Assembly: GCA_022447365.1 (NCBI GenBank)
Contig: JAKVBL010000004.1
Span: forward strand, 84,774-148,773
Length of the DNA: 64,000 nt
Direction of reading: 5' to 3'
Source of the DNA: Oleiphilaceae bacterium
GTDB taxonomy: Bacteria; Pseudomonadota; Gammaproteobacteria; Pseudomonadales; Oleiphilaceae
The notes below the pieces were generated by a model. That model did no database searches, had not been told where the DNA came from, and saw only the letters and a program-made list of their open reading frames with translations. The position numbers were made by a program, and so were the translations under genes. How positions within the stretch are numbered: position 1 is the first letter of the stretch; each line of letters begins with the position of its first letter. Shown here piece by piece: positions 8,305-16,890 of this stretch.

Positions 8305-9803
8305 TGTCCTACTGCCATTATCACCCTCTTAGCCCTGCTAGCCATCACTGCACTCATTGCGATCAGGATTTTTGTCCTACCTGTTTAAATGAAAGCAAAA
8401 CAAATAAAAATCCCACATGCATGATCTGTGAGCGAGAAACTGAAAGCCTTGGCGTTCAATCTGATGTCGTACCCTTCTGGCGGCGAATTGATCAAAGTTT
8501 CCGGTATCCTCTGAGCAAGCAAAGCCTTTCGTTTATCGTTGTTGTTTCGATGGCCATGGCAGCGGCAAGCTTTTTGTTTGTGCCACTGATGATAGGTTTA
8601 TACCTATTAACTTCTGGTGTGATGTTTAAGTATTGCTTTAACTGTCTTTCCGAAACAGCCATGGGCAATATGCAAGCACCCAATGTCACATCGGCTTATG
8701 AAGGCGGTGTGCTTTTAGTATTCAAAATACTCTTCGTTCTTGTATTGCTATTAGTGGCTGTCGCAACAGCAGGTACTTTATTAGGATCAGGATTCGCTTC
8801 GTTTCTTGGATTCTTTGTCATCGTTTCAATACCGGCGATGATCATTCTCTATGCGATGACGGAGAGTCTCGCAGAAGCATTGAACCCTCTAAAAATAATT
8901 GCGCTGATTAGCAGTATTGGAATGCCTTATGGCCTTATCTTAGCATTGATGATGGTCATGCTTGGTTCTGTTGATCTGCTTAGCCAAATTATTGGCTACG
9001 AGGGCTCGTTTGTCTCAATGGCTCTTCAATCCGCGATTTCCAACTTTTATTCTGTGGTCATGTTCCACTTAATGGGATACATGATTTTTCAGTACCAAGG
9101 AAAGCTAGGTTACACGGCTGAATCGCTCACCAATGAGCCCAAAAGCATTCGCTCAGATAAAGAGAAGTGCCTAGCTCATATCAAACTTCTAACCAAAAAA
9201 GGCGAGCTAACTAAGGTAGCCCGGCTCTATGAACAAGCTTTAAAAAGCCATCCGGGCGACAAAGAACTGAACGAATCCTGCTTCCAGTTAAGTTTGGCCC
9301 GCGTACCAAAGACACCAAATCAAGCTTCACTAGTATTCGACCGCTACCTCAAGCACTTAACCCAATCGGGTCAAAACGATAAGCTCGCGATTAGCTTCAA
9401 ACGTGCATCATTGGCTTGTAAACACTATTTGCCAACAGACCCTAATTTGAGATTTGAATTAGCGAGGAGCAATTTTGATAAAGGCAATTTCAAACTCACT
9501 GTAAAACTGCTCAAAGACCTGCATAAAAGTTCACCCCACTTTATTAGGCTAATCGATGCATATGAGTTATTGGTCAAAGCAATTCTAGAAGTGCCAGAGC
9601 TCGAAAATAAAGCCCCTTTGGTTGAGGAGTTTTTAAACAAGCTCAAACGTCGACGCGCTGCTGAGAATGCCAAGAAAAGCAAACCATTTGAGTCGAAAGA
9701 ATTAGAAACTCCAACTCAGCTGTCTCGACAAACAAAACCTGCTATCAATCAATCTAAAGAAGAAACTGGCTTAAATAAATTGCCGCCGATTGAGTTTAAC
9801 TAA
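8304..9803 (+). CDS. Membrane protein with N-terminal zinc finger and C-terminal TPR-like region
   Basis: This 499-residue protein begins with a Cys/His-rich module: C4, H7, C16, C19, C24, C27, C39 and C42, arranged like a B-box or double zinc knuckle. A membrane domain with about five or six helices (residues about 70-275) follows, and then a soluble helical region (about 285-450) that looks like TPR repeats. The tail is polar. It overlaps the rhomboid gene by one base (TAATG). The rhomboid extension and this C-terminal region look alike in style, so a shared complex is likely. I know no function for this family. It may be a substrate, adaptor or partner of the rhomboid. Confidence 0.7.
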   Translation: MSYCHYHPLSPASHHCTHCDQDFCPTCLNESKTNKNPTCMICERETESLGVQSDVVPFWRRIDQSFRYPLSKQSLSFIVVVSMAMAAASFLFVPLMIGLYLLTSGVMFKYCFNCLSETAMGNMQAPNVTSAYEGGVLLVFKILFVLVLLLVAVATAGTLLGSGFASFLGFFVIVSIPAMIILYAMTESLAEALNPLKIIALISSIGMPYGLILALMMVMLGSVDLLSQIIGYEGSFVSMALQSAISNFYSVVMFHLMGYMIFQYQGKLGYTAESLTNEPKSIRSDKEKCLAHIKLLTKKGELTKVARLYEQALKSHPGDKELNESCFQLSLARVPKTPNQASLVFDRYLKHLTQSGQNDKLAISFKRASLACKHYLPTDPNLRFELARSNFDKGNFKLTVKLLKDLHKSSPHFIRLIDAYELLVKAILEVPELENKAPLVEEFLNKLKRRRAAENAKKSKPFESKELETPTQLSRQTKPAINQSKEETGLNKLPPIEFN

Positions 9804-9831
9804 TGCGACTGTGAGAAAGGCCTGGGACATT

Positions 9832-9863
9832 GGGAGGCTTGTAGGCTTTTAGAGAAGCCTCCC
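9832..9863. terminator. Candidate hairpin terminator between convergent genes
   Basis: GGGAGGCTT at 9832-9840 pairs perfectly with AAGCCTCCC at 9855-9863 around a 14-base loop. It lies 3' of the zinc-finger/TPR gene (plus strand) and 3' of puuR (minus strand). Neither side has a long T-run, so termination efficiency is uncertain. Confidence 0.4.
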
Positions 9864-9890
9864 TAATAAGATTTGAATTCTAGAGATAAA

Positions 9891-10439
9891 CTAAAAATCT
9901 GCAGGAGTGGTGCAAGATACTAGCTCACAATCACTATCGAAAGGGTTTCTGAAACGGTGTTCTTTGCGTGAATCAAAGTAATAACCTTGACCGGCCTCAA
10001 CAATGTAGACCTCACCATCAACCGTCAGCTCCATTTTGCCACTTAAGACATACCCAGCCTCTTCACCTTCATGCATATACATGTCTTCACCGGTATCTGC
10101 ACCGGGGCTTAACTTTTCGACCATAAAAGACATTTGCCGATTAGGGAAAGCCTTACCAATAAGCTTCCAATCTAAACCAGGGCTTGAGGTATCTAAGAAT
10201 TCGTCAGCGCTATACACAACTGGCGTATCAACACGCGAAGAGTCCTCAGAATCGAAGAACTCCATTAGAGACATAGGTAATCCAGAGAGTACTTTCTTCA
10301 AAGAGCTCACACTGGGGCTGACGCTGTTCTTTTCGATCATCGAGATTGTAGAATTCGTAACACCAGCACGCTTAGCTAGTTCTCGTTGCGAAATTCCCGA
10401 CTTTTTACGTACTTCAGACAAGCGCTTTCCTACATCCAC
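9891..10439 (-). CDS. puuR: PuuR-type transcriptional regulator (XRE HTH plus cupin)
   Basis: This 182-residue regulator has an XRE/Cro helix-turn-helix at residues 6-60 (ISQRELAKRAGVTNSTISMIEK) and a cupin_2 sensor domain at about 105-180 (HEGEEAGYVLSGKMEL, then the PDSRKEH-like HRFRNP strand). This is the architecture of E. coli PuuR, which represses putrescine-utilisation genes and is relieved by putrescine. It is transcribed away from the first puuB-type gene across a 162-bp shared promoter region, at the edge of the polyamine locus. The start is GTG at 10439 with AGGTGG upstream. The local context strongly supports the PuuR role. Its target sites are discussed under the GTTCAA motifs. 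Confidence 0.88.
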   Translation of the reverse strand: MDVGKRLSEVRKKSGISQRELAKRAGVTNSTISMIEKNSVSPSVSSLKKVLSGLPMSLMEFFDSEDSSRVDTPVVYSADEFLDTSSPGLDWKLIGKAFPNRQMSFMVEKLSPGADTGEDMYMHEGEEAGYVLSGKMELTVDGEVYIVEAGQGYYFDSRKEHRFRNPFDSDCELVSCTTPADF

Positions 10440-10601
10440 GTAAAACCACCTATTAATTTATGATTCAATTAGTCTTCAACTACATTTTGGCTACATCTTA
10501 CCCACCATAAGGATGAAATAATAGATCTTTTACTTTGCAGCGTGTAAAAAATGCTATACATTCGTCAATTATATCAAACTAATTTGTTGTGAATATCAAA
10601 C
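10440..10601. promoter_or_regulatory. Divergent puuR/puuB promoter region
   Basis: These 162 AT-rich bases serve both genes. A run GTGTAAAAAAT at 10542-10552 followed by TATACA at 10555-10560 is shared in its first part with the region before puuD (21378-21388). The TATACA is a plausible -10 for puuB. Degenerate GTCAA/TTCAA elements occur but none is a full copy of the motif found at 13674 and 21297. Confidence 0.4.
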
Positions 10602-11900
10602 ATGCTAAATCCTAGAACGCACTCCAACGAATACCCAAACTCCTACTATGCGGCGACGTCGAAATACCCGATGCGTTACCCATCACTAACGAAAAGCCTC
10701 GACACACAGGTATGCGTCATTGGCGGTGGATTTAGCGGTGTAAATACCGCTCTTGAACTTGCTGAAAGAGGGTTCAAAGTTGTATTGCTCGAAGCATATC
10801 GCATCGGATGGGGAGCTTCAGGACGCAATGGTGGACAACTCATCCAAGGTGTTGTTCATGGTATTGAGCCTTTTGCGAAAGCCCTAGGAGAAGAGGGTGT
10901 AAAGGCCATTGAAGACATGGGATTTGAGTCCGTTAATATCGTCAGAGAGCGCGTTAAAAAGTACAACATTGATTGCGATTTAAAGATGGGCTATTGCGAT
11001 TTGGCGCATAAACCTCGACATGTAGAAGACTTTAAAGAGCACAAAGCGTGGCTAGATAAAATTGGTTATCCACATGAAACACGCCTGTTAGAAAAAGACG
11101 AAATGCATGAAGTGGTTGGCTCAACGACTTATATCGGTGGACTCATTGATATGGGCAGCGGACACCTTCATCCTTTAAATTTGGTGTGTGGTGAAGCGAA
11201 TGCCGCACACGAGCTAGGAGTTCAAATATTTGAACAGTCTAAGGTTACCAATATTGAGTACGGCAAGCGTAACCGAATTACAACCGAAGCTGGCGAAGTG
11301 ATCGCAGATAAGCTCGTAATATGCGGCAACGCACATGTCGCGGGACTCAATAAACAGCTCGAAGGTCAGGTACTTCCCGCAGGAAGTTACGTGATTGCAA
11401 CGGAGCCTCTATCCGAAGAACTATGTAATAAAATTCTTCCGCAAGACATGGCTGTTTGCGATCAACGCATAGACCTAGACTATTACCGTTTAAGTGCAGA
11501 CAAGCGCCTATTATTTGGCGGTCTGTGCACGTACTCAGGAAGAGATCCTAAAGACATTGTTGCAGCTTTGCGCCCTAACATGGACAAAGTATTTCCTTTC
11601 TTAAAAGACGTCGCGATTGATTATGCTTGGGGTGGAATGATCGGGATTGGCGCAAACAGATTCCCTCAGGTTGGTCGTTTAAAAGAGAACGTATACTTTG
11701 CGCAAGCGTATTCAGGTCATGGCGTCAACGTGACACACATGGCCGGCAAAGTGATTGCAGAAGCAATTAGTGGGGAATCAAACCGTATCGCATGGTTTGA
11801 GAAGATCAGTCATATTCAATTCCCAGGAGGAAGACGCTTCCGATCACCCTTATTAGCGATCGGTATGCTATATCACCGATTGAAGGATTGGCTCAGCTAA
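10602..11900 (+). CDS. puuB: Gamma-glutamylputrescine oxidase (PuuB-type FAD oxidoreductase), copy 1
   Basis: This 432-residue flavoprotein of the DAO family is predicted to oxidise gamma-glutamylputrescine to gamma-glutamyl-gamma-aminobutyraldehyde with release of ammonia and H2O2. The N-terminal SYYAAT stretch typical of PuuB/ordL proteins precedes a Rossmann FAD site (VIGGGFSG at 39-46). The GASGRNGGQL signature follows at about 71-80, and a C-terminal FAQAYSGHGVN block closes the FAD fold. The length matches E. coli PuuB (about 426). It is divergent from puuR and convergent with puuC across a shared terminator. A second puuB-like copy lies at 16891-18171, so the two may differ in substrate, for example acyl-diaminopropane or spermidine derivatives. 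Confidence 0.88.
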   Translation: MLNPRTHSNEYPNSYYAATSKYPMRYPSLTKSLDTQVCVIGGGFSGVNTALELAERGFKVVLLEAYRIGWGASGRNGGQLIQGVVHGIEPFAKALGEEGVKAIEDMGFESVNIVRERVKKYNIDCDLKMGYCDLAHKPRHVEDFKEHKAWLDKIGYPHETRLLEKDEMHEVVGSTTYIGGLIDMGSGHLHPLNLVCGEANAAHELGVQIFEQSKVTNIEYGKRNRITTEAGEVIADKLVICGNAHVAGLNKQLEGQVLPAGSYVIATEPLSEELCNKILPQDMAVCDQRIDLDYYRLSADKRLLFGGLCTYSGRDPKDIVAALRPNMDKVFPFLKDVAIDYAWGGMIGIGANRFPQVGRLKENVYFAQAYSGHGVNVTHMAGKVIAEAISGESNRIAWFEKISHIQFPGGRRFRSPLLAIGMLYHRLKDWLS

Positions 11901-11907
11901 TACAAAC

Positions 11908-11939
11908 AAAAAGAGCTTGGCCGCTGACCAAGCTCTTTT
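11908..11939. terminator. Bidirectional rho-independent terminator
   Basis: AAAAGAGCTTGG (11909-11920) pairs perfectly with CCAAGCTCTTTT (11928-11939) around a 7-base loop. A/T runs on both sides allow it to end both puuB (plus) and puuC (minus) transcripts. Confidence 0.85.
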
Positions 11940-11944
11940 GCCAC

Positions 11945-13441
11945 CTAGATCTTCATCCAAGTTGCTTTTAATTCAGTGTACTTATCAAGCGCATGCAAGG
12001 ACTTATCTCGTCCATTACCACTCTGCTTAAATCCACCAAATGGTGCCGTCATATCACCACCATCGTATTGATTCACCCAAACCGAACCAGCCTCTAGCTT
12101 ACGCGCGACCCGATGCGCACGGCTCAAATCAGAAGTCCATAAACCTGCAGCTAATCCGTAGATAGAATCATTAGCAATCGCCAACGCTTCTTCTTCGTCT
12201 TTAAAACGAATGACAGATAGTACTGGGCCAAAAATTTCTTCACGCGCGATCGCCATATCGTTCGTTACGTTCTCAAAAATAGCTGGCTGCACGTAATATC
12301 CATTCGGTTCGATGTCCAACTGCTCGCCACCGCAACGCAAGGTTGCCCCTTCAGCACTACCTTTTTCAACATAGCCAAGAACTTGCCTCATCTGAATATC
12401 ATCAACCATTGCACCAATGGTTGTTGCTGGATTTAATGGGTTTCCTGGTTTCCACGCTTGGAAGGCTGTCTGTAATTTTTTGATGAACTCATCAGCAATA
12501 CTATCTTGAACAAGTAAACGGGAACCAGCAGTACAAACCTCGCCTTGGTTAAAGCAAATCGCTGAAGCAGCAGCTTCAACAGCTTCATCTAGATCTGGCG
12601 CATCGGCAAAAACAATGTTTGCTGACTTGCCACCAGCTTCCGTCCAAACACGCTTCATATTGGTCTCGCCCGCCATAATCATCAGACGCTTCGCAACACC
12701 TGTTGAACCCGTAAATACGAGCGTATTCACATCATCATGCTTGGCTAATGCCGCACCAACAGAATGGCCAAATCCTGGTAAAATATTTAATACACCATCA
12801 GGAATACCTGCTTGTTGCGCCAAGCTTGCCAGTTTGATCGCTGTCAGTGGCGATTTTTCTGAAGGTTTCAGTACAACCGAGTTTCCCATCGCAAGCGCTG
12901 GCGCTAATTTCCACATTGCCATCAACATAGGAAAGTTCCACGGAACAATCGCCGCCACAACACCCACAGGATTACGCGTCACCATTCCAAGCTGATCGTG
13001 AGAAGTGGTGGCTAGCTCGTCGTATACTTTATCGATGGCTTCGGCTGTCCAGCGCAAGGCACGTAGGGTTCCATTAACATCTACACCAAGCGAATCACTA
13101 ATCGGCTTACCCATATCTAAGGTTTCTAGCAAAGCCAGCTCTTCTTGATTTGCTTCGATCAAATCCGCAAATCTAAAAAGGATCTCTTTACGCTCGGCAG
13201 GCGATTTATCTGCCCAAACACCCGCTACATAAGAAGCTCTTGCTGCAGCGACTGCACGATTTGCTTCACTTTCTCCGGAACTAGCAACCTGACATAAAAC
13301 ACGTCCATCAATAGGACTAATACAATCAAAGACTTCTCCGCTTTCTGCATCTTGATAACGCCCGTCAATAAACGCACGCCCCTCAATCGATACAGTCTCT
13401 GCGAATGACTGCCAATAATGTAAGTTCTGATCCGTTGTCAT
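11945..13441 (-). CDS. puuC: Gamma-glutamyl-gamma-aminobutyraldehyde dehydrogenase (PuuC)
   Basis: This 498-residue NAD(P)+-dependent aldehyde dehydrogenase is assigned to the third step of the gamma-glutamylated putrescine pathway, giving gamma-glutamyl-GABA. The N terminus (YWQSFA..SIEGRAFIDG) is characteristic of PuuC. PWNFPM (168-172), the FTGSTGV cofactor loop (243-249), general base E268 (WTEAGGKSAN) and nucleophile C303 (NQGEVCTAGS) are all intact. The length equals that of E. coli PuuC. It is divergent from the omega-aminotransferase operon and convergent with puuB copy 1. The promoter region upstream contains the TTCAATATATTGAA palindrome, a candidate PuuR site. Confidence 0.9.
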   Translation of the reverse strand: MTTDQNLHYWQSFAETVSIEGRAFIDGRYQDAESGEVFDCISPIDGRVLCQVASSGESEANRAVAAARASYVAGVWADKSPAERKEILFRFADLIEANQEELALLETLDMGKPISDSLGVDVNGTLRALRWTAEAIDKVYDELATTSHDQLGMVTRNPVGVVAAIVPWNFPMLMAMWKLAPALAMGNSVVLKPSEKSPLTAIKLASLAQQAGIPDGVLNILPGFGHSVGAALAKHDDVNTLVFTGSTGVAKRLMIMAGETNMKRVWTEAGGKSANIVFADAPDLDEAVEAAASAICFNQGEVCTAGSRLLVQDSIADEFIKKLQTAFQAWKPGNPLNPATTIGAMVDDIQMRQVLGYVEKGSAEGATLRCGGEQLDIEPNGYYVQPAIFENVTNDMAIAREEIFGPVLSVIRFKDEEEALAIANDSIYGLAAGLWTSDLSRAHRVARKLEAGSVWVNQYDGGDMTAPFGGFKQSGNGRDKSLHALDKYTELKATWMKI

Positions 13442-13527
13442 GTTTGCACTCCGCTAAAATTCTGAAAGTGTTGCCGTATACTTTACATACGCACAATACT
13501 AGTTTTGCGCGTTTTTTCAATTATTCT

Positions 13528-13541
13528 TTCAATATATTGAA
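13528..13541. promoter_or_regulatory. Perfect 14-bp palindrome TTCAATATATTGAA, candidate PuuR operator
   Basis: The palindrome lies in the 262-bp region between divergent puuC and the aminotransferase operon, about 87 bases upstream of the puuC start. Each half contains TTCAATATA, and the extended bottom strand reads GTTCAATATATT. This shares the GTTCAA-ATA core with sites at 13674 and 21297. The core resembles the known E. coli PuuR box as I recall it (TGTTCATTATATTTT on one strand). Binding is inferred. Confidence 0.45.
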
Positions 13542-13673
13542 CACCAAATCTAATTTAATGCCCACTCACACCCGCACTAATATTGGCTTTTACCCCATTA
13601 TTGTAAATAAATTTCATTTAATACAAATATGCTCTTGATGTTTTATTTATTTTACATAAACTCGACTCATAGA

Positions 13674-13685
13674 CGTTCAATATAA
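13674..13685 (+). promoter_or_regulatory. CGTTCAATATAA motif, candidate PuuR operator
   Basis: This 12-base element is about 20 bases before the aminotransferase start. It matches 11 of 12 bases of the complement of 21294-21305 (CGTTCAAAATAA) in the gabD/puuD region. Its position would block the promoter or early transcription of the 13704-18171 operon. Confidence 0.4.
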
Positions 13686-13703
13686 CACACAGAGGCTTTG
13701 TAA

Positions 13704-15023
13704 ATGTCGAACTCTGACTTTGGTAATAACGATGCATTTTGGATGCCCTTCACGGCTAATCGACAATTCAAAAAACAACCACGCATGCTCGTCTCAGCAG
13801 AAGGAATGCACTACACCTCTGATGATGGTCGTACAATTTTAGACGGTACCGCCGGCTTATGGTGTACTAACGCAGGGCACGGTCGCGAACAAATTTCGCA
13901 AGCAGTTAGTCAGCAAATTCGAAATCTAGATTTTGCGCCGACCTTCCAAATGAGTCATCCACTACCACATCAACTTGCTGATCGCTTGGTGAAGCACTCG
14001 CCAGAGAATATGGATCATGTGTTTTTTACCAACTCAGGTTCAGAGTCTGTCGATACGGCATTAAAGATCGCTTTGGCTTATCATCGCGTAAAAGGCAATC
14101 CTTCAAAAACACGTTTAATTGGCCGTGAACGCGGATATCACGGTGTCGGCTTTGGCGGTATTTCAGTTGGCGGCTTAGGTAACAATCGACGTGCTTTTGG
14201 TAGCTTGCTTACCGGCGTTGACCATCTACCTCATGCATATTTACCAGAACAGGCTTTTGCAAAAGGCCAGCCACCAGAAGGCGCCTATTTAGCTGATGCG
14301 CTTGAAGACATGGTTCTTCTTCATGGAGCAGAGAATATCGCTGCAGTTATTGTCGAGCCTTTAGTCGGTTCTGCTGGCGTTTACGTTCCGCCACAAGGCT
14401 ACCTAGAAAAGCTACGCGCAATTACCTTGAAACACGATATTCTTCTTATTTTCGATGAAGTAATTAGTGGTTTCGGTCGTATCGGAACACCATTCGCGTC
14501 GACCCGATTCGGCATTACACCAGATCTAATGACGACGGCAAAAGGCCTCACAAATGGCGCGCTACCAATGGGTGCAGTATTTGCTGGCAATCACATTCAT
14601 GATGCATTTATGCATGGGCCTGAAGAAGTCATCGAGCTATTCCATGGTTATACGTATTCAGGACATCCTGTTGCTGCAGCGGCCGGACTTGCAACGCTAG
14701 ATATTTATGAGCAAGAAGGTTTATTTGATCGCGCTTTAGAGCTCGAAGAATATTGGCAGACGGCCGTACACAGCCTACGCCGCTATGACGAAGTCAAAGA
14801 CATTCGTAACCTCGGCCTAGTAGCAGGCATTGAACTTCATAGCGGAGATAAACCTGGAAGTAAGGGCTACGAAGTCTTTACGCACTGTTTCTGGAAAGGA
14901 AATACCCTAGTGCGATGCACAGGCGATACGATTGCACTATCTCCACCACTTACTATTAATCACGAACAAATTGACCAATTAGTCGCTGCGTTAGGCGATG
15001 CAGTTGAAAGCTTAAAAAACTAG
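13704..15023 (+). CDS. Class III omega-amino acid:pyruvate aminotransferase
   Basis: This 439-residue PLP enzyme of the class III aminotransferases most closely resembles beta-alanine:pyruvate and omega-amino-acid:pyruvate transaminases. Markers are the N-terminal FWMPFTANRQFK, the FTNSGSESVDTALK phosphate loop (108-121), D251-E-V-I-S-G-F-G-R contacting the PLP nitrogen, and Schiff-base lysine K280 (TTAKGLTNGALPMG). It probably deaminates beta-alanine to malonate semialdehyde. It may also convert GABA to succinate semialdehyde, because no other GABA transaminase is present. The MmsA-type dehydrogenase starts 7 bases after its stop and would consume malonate semialdehyde. This is the first gene of an operon ending at 18171. 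Confidence 0.85.
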   Translation: MSNSDFGNNDAFWMPFTANRQFKKQPRMLVSAEGMHYTSDDGRTILDGTAGLWCTNAGHGREQISQAVSQQIRNLDFAPTFQMSHPLPHQLADRLVKHSPENMDHVFFTNSGSESVDTALKIALAYHRVKGNPSKTRLIGRERGYHGVGFGGISVGGLGNNRRAFGSLLTGVDHLPHAYLPEQAFAKGQPPEGAYLADALEDMVLLHGAENIAAVIVEPLVGSAGVYVPPQGYLEKLRAITLKHDILLIFDEVISGFGRIGTPFASTRFGITPDLMTTAKGLTNGALPMGAVFAGNHIHDAFMHGPEEVIELFHGYTYSGHPVAAAAGLATLDIYEQEGLFDRALELEEYWQTAVHSLRRYDEVKDIRNLGLVAGIELHSGDKPGSKGYEVFTHCFWKGNTLVRCTGDTIALSPPLTINHEQIDQLVAALGDAVESLKN

Positions 15024-15030
15024 GTGAATT

Positions 15031-16518
15031 ATGGATCAACTAACACACTTTATTAATGGCGAATTCACAGCAGCGAGCGCACGTACAGCGCCTGTTTATA
15101 ATCCTGCTACTGGCCAACAAACTGCAGAAGTATCACTCGCAAGCGTTACAGAAACTGAAAACGCGATTGCAGTAGCAAAAGAAGCATTCACTTCTTGGTC
15201 TGCGGTAACGCCACTGAATCGCTCTCGAATTCTTTTCAAGTTTAAAACTATTCTTGAAGCGCGTAGAGACGAGTTAGCTGCGGCAATCACAAAAGAGCAT
15301 GGCAAAGTATACGAAGACGCTTGCGGAGAAATCACCCGCGGTTTAGAAGTTGTCGAATTCGCTTGCGGTATCCCACAATTATTAAAAGGTGACTTCACTG
15401 AGCAAGTAGGTCGCGACATTGATGCTTATTCAACGAGCCAGCCTCTTGGCGTTGTGGCGGGCATTACGCCTTTTAACTTCCCTGCGATGGTACCTATGTG
15501 GATGTGGCCAATCGCCATTGCTACGGGTAACACCTTTATCTTGAAGCCTTCAGAAAAAGATCCAAGCGCAACATTTTTAGTTGCTGAGTGGTTAAAAGAA
15601 GCGGGTCTCCCTGATGGCGTGTTCAATATCGTAAACGGTGACAAAGAGTCCGTTGACGTCTTACTCACTCACACAGACATTGAAGCAGTAAGCTTTGTTG
15701 GCTCTACGCCAATTGCTGAATATATCTACTCTACCGCTTCAAAACACTGTAAGCGCGTTCAAGCACTAGGCGGTGCAAAGAACCACCTAATTGTTATGCC
15801 TGATGCAGACCTAGATGGCGCTGTGAATGCGCTAATGGGCGCTGCATACGGTTCTGCTGGCGAGCGTTGTATGGCTATTTCTGTTGCCGTTACGGTTGGT
15901 GATATTGGTGATGCACTAGTTGAGAAACTTGCTGAGAAAACACGTCAACTTAAAGTAGGTAATGGCGTAAACCATGGATTAGATATGGGGCCTCTGGTTA
16001 CTAAAGAGCACTTAGCAAAAGTAAAAGGCTATGTAGATCTTGGTGTGGAAGAAGGCGCAACGCTAGTTGTTGATGGTCGCGAGCATACAGTAGAAGGTCA
16101 CGAAGATGGTTACTTCATGAACGGCTGTTTATTCGACAATGTTTCTACCGACATGCGTATCTACCAAGAAGAAATTTTTGGTCCAGTACTATGTGTCGTA
16201 CGCGTACCAGACTATGCGACCGCAGCCAAAATGATTAATGATCATGAGTACGGCAACGGCACATCTATCTACACGCGCTCTGGAAGCATCGCACGTAAGT
16301 TCGCGCATGACATTCAAGTCGGCATGGTAGGTGTGAATGTTCCAATCCCTGTACCAATGGCATTCCACGCATTTGGCGGTTGGAAACGTTCATTGTTTGG
16401 ATCGAATCATGTTCACGGCGAAGAAGGCGTGCGTTTTTATACCAAGCGCAAAGCCGTTACCATCCGTTGGCCAGAAGACGGTTTGGCGGCAGAGTTCAAT
16501 ATGCCAACCATGAAGTAA
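15031..16518 (+). CDS. mmsA: CoA-acylating (methyl)malonate-semialdehyde dehydrogenase
   Basis: This 495-residue member of the CoA-dependent aldehyde dehydrogenases converts malonate semialdehyde to acetyl-CoA plus CO2, or methylmalonate semialdehyde to propionyl-CoA. The PFNFPAMVPMWMWP block (147-160) and nucleophile C280 in GSAGERCMA are intact. The usual general-base glutamate is replaced in ALGGAKNH (246-252), which is diagnostic of the MmsA branch that uses CoA in place of water. It lies directly behind the omega-aminotransferase, which suggests beta-alanine as the main precursor. Beta-alanine arises from spermidine or 1,3-diaminopropane. Valine-derived substrates cannot be excluded. Confidence 0.9.
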   Translation: MDQLTHFINGEFTAASARTAPVYNPATGQQTAEVSLASVTETENAIAVAKEAFTSWSAVTPLNRSRILFKFKTILEARRDELAAAITKEHGKVYEDACGEITRGLEVVEFACGIPQLLKGDFTEQVGRDIDAYSTSQPLGVVAGITPFNFPAMVPMWMWPIAIATGNTFILKPSEKDPSATFLVAEWLKEAGLPDGVFNIVNGDKESVDVLLTHTDIEAVSFVGSTPIAEYIYSTASKHCKRVQALGGAKNHLIVMPDADLDGAVNALMGAAYGSAGERCMAISVAVTVGDIGDALVEKLAEKTRQLKVGNGVNHGLDMGPLVTKEHLAKVKGYVDLGVEEGATLVVDGREHTVEGHEDGYFMNGCLFDNVSTDMRIYQEEIFGPVLCVVRVPDYATAAKMINDHEYGNGTSIYTRSGSIARKFAHDIQVGMVGVNVPIPVPMAFHAFGGWKRSLFGSNHVHGEEGVRFYTKRKAVTIRWPEDGLAAEFNMPTMK

Positions 16519-16527
16519 GAGGCTTTT

Positions 16528-16884
16528 ATGTCTATCAATGATATAAAGTCCCTTGATGTTTCCGATATTAAGGTAGATAGCTATCTACCTGATGCGGAAA
16601 AAATTGTGAAAGGCACGCCACATCAAAATGTATGGAATGCATTCTCGTCTCGCGATGAGAAATTCCATGCCGGCGTTTGGGACGCACAGGCCGGTGCTTG
16701 GACTGTTAGTTACGATGAAGACGAGTTCTGCTACATACTAGAGGGCGAGTCGATCATTCACGACGAATCAGGGCAAAGCAAGACAGTTAAAGCTGGCGAC
16801 ACTTTTACCATTCCTGCAGGATTTTCAGGTACCTGGGAGGTGCCCAAATACTGCAAAAAAATCTATGTAATCTACGAGGCGTAA
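16528..16884 (+). CDS. Small cupin-domain protein (DUF861/cupin_3)
   Basis: This 118-residue single-domain cupin shows the pattern of the DUF861 group: GVWDAQAGAW, the DEFCYILEGESIIHDE strand pair, the GDTFTIPAGFSGTWE motif and the terminal KKIYVIYE. Such proteins often accompany polyamine or amino-acid oxidase genes. Their function is not established, and a metal-assisted small-molecule binding or isomerase role is possible. It is the third gene of the operon, 9 bases after mmsA with AGAGG before the ATG, and 6 bases before the second puuB-like gene. That position suggests it works on or protects an intermediate of the oxidase step. Confidence 0.75.
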   Translation: MSINDIKSLDVSDIKVDSYLPDAEKIVKGTPHQNVWNAFSSRDEKFHAGVWDAQAGAWTVSYDEDEFCYILEGESIIHDESGQSKTVKAGDTFTIPAGFSGTWEVPKYCKKIYVIYEA

Positions 16885-16890
16885 TCCAAT

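Noticed and set aside
13704..15023. Assignment of the aminotransferase as GabT
   Set aside because: The N-terminal FWMPFTANRQFK and context with MmsA point to the beta-alanine/omega-amino-acid:pyruvate branch. GABA activity is possible but not the primary call.
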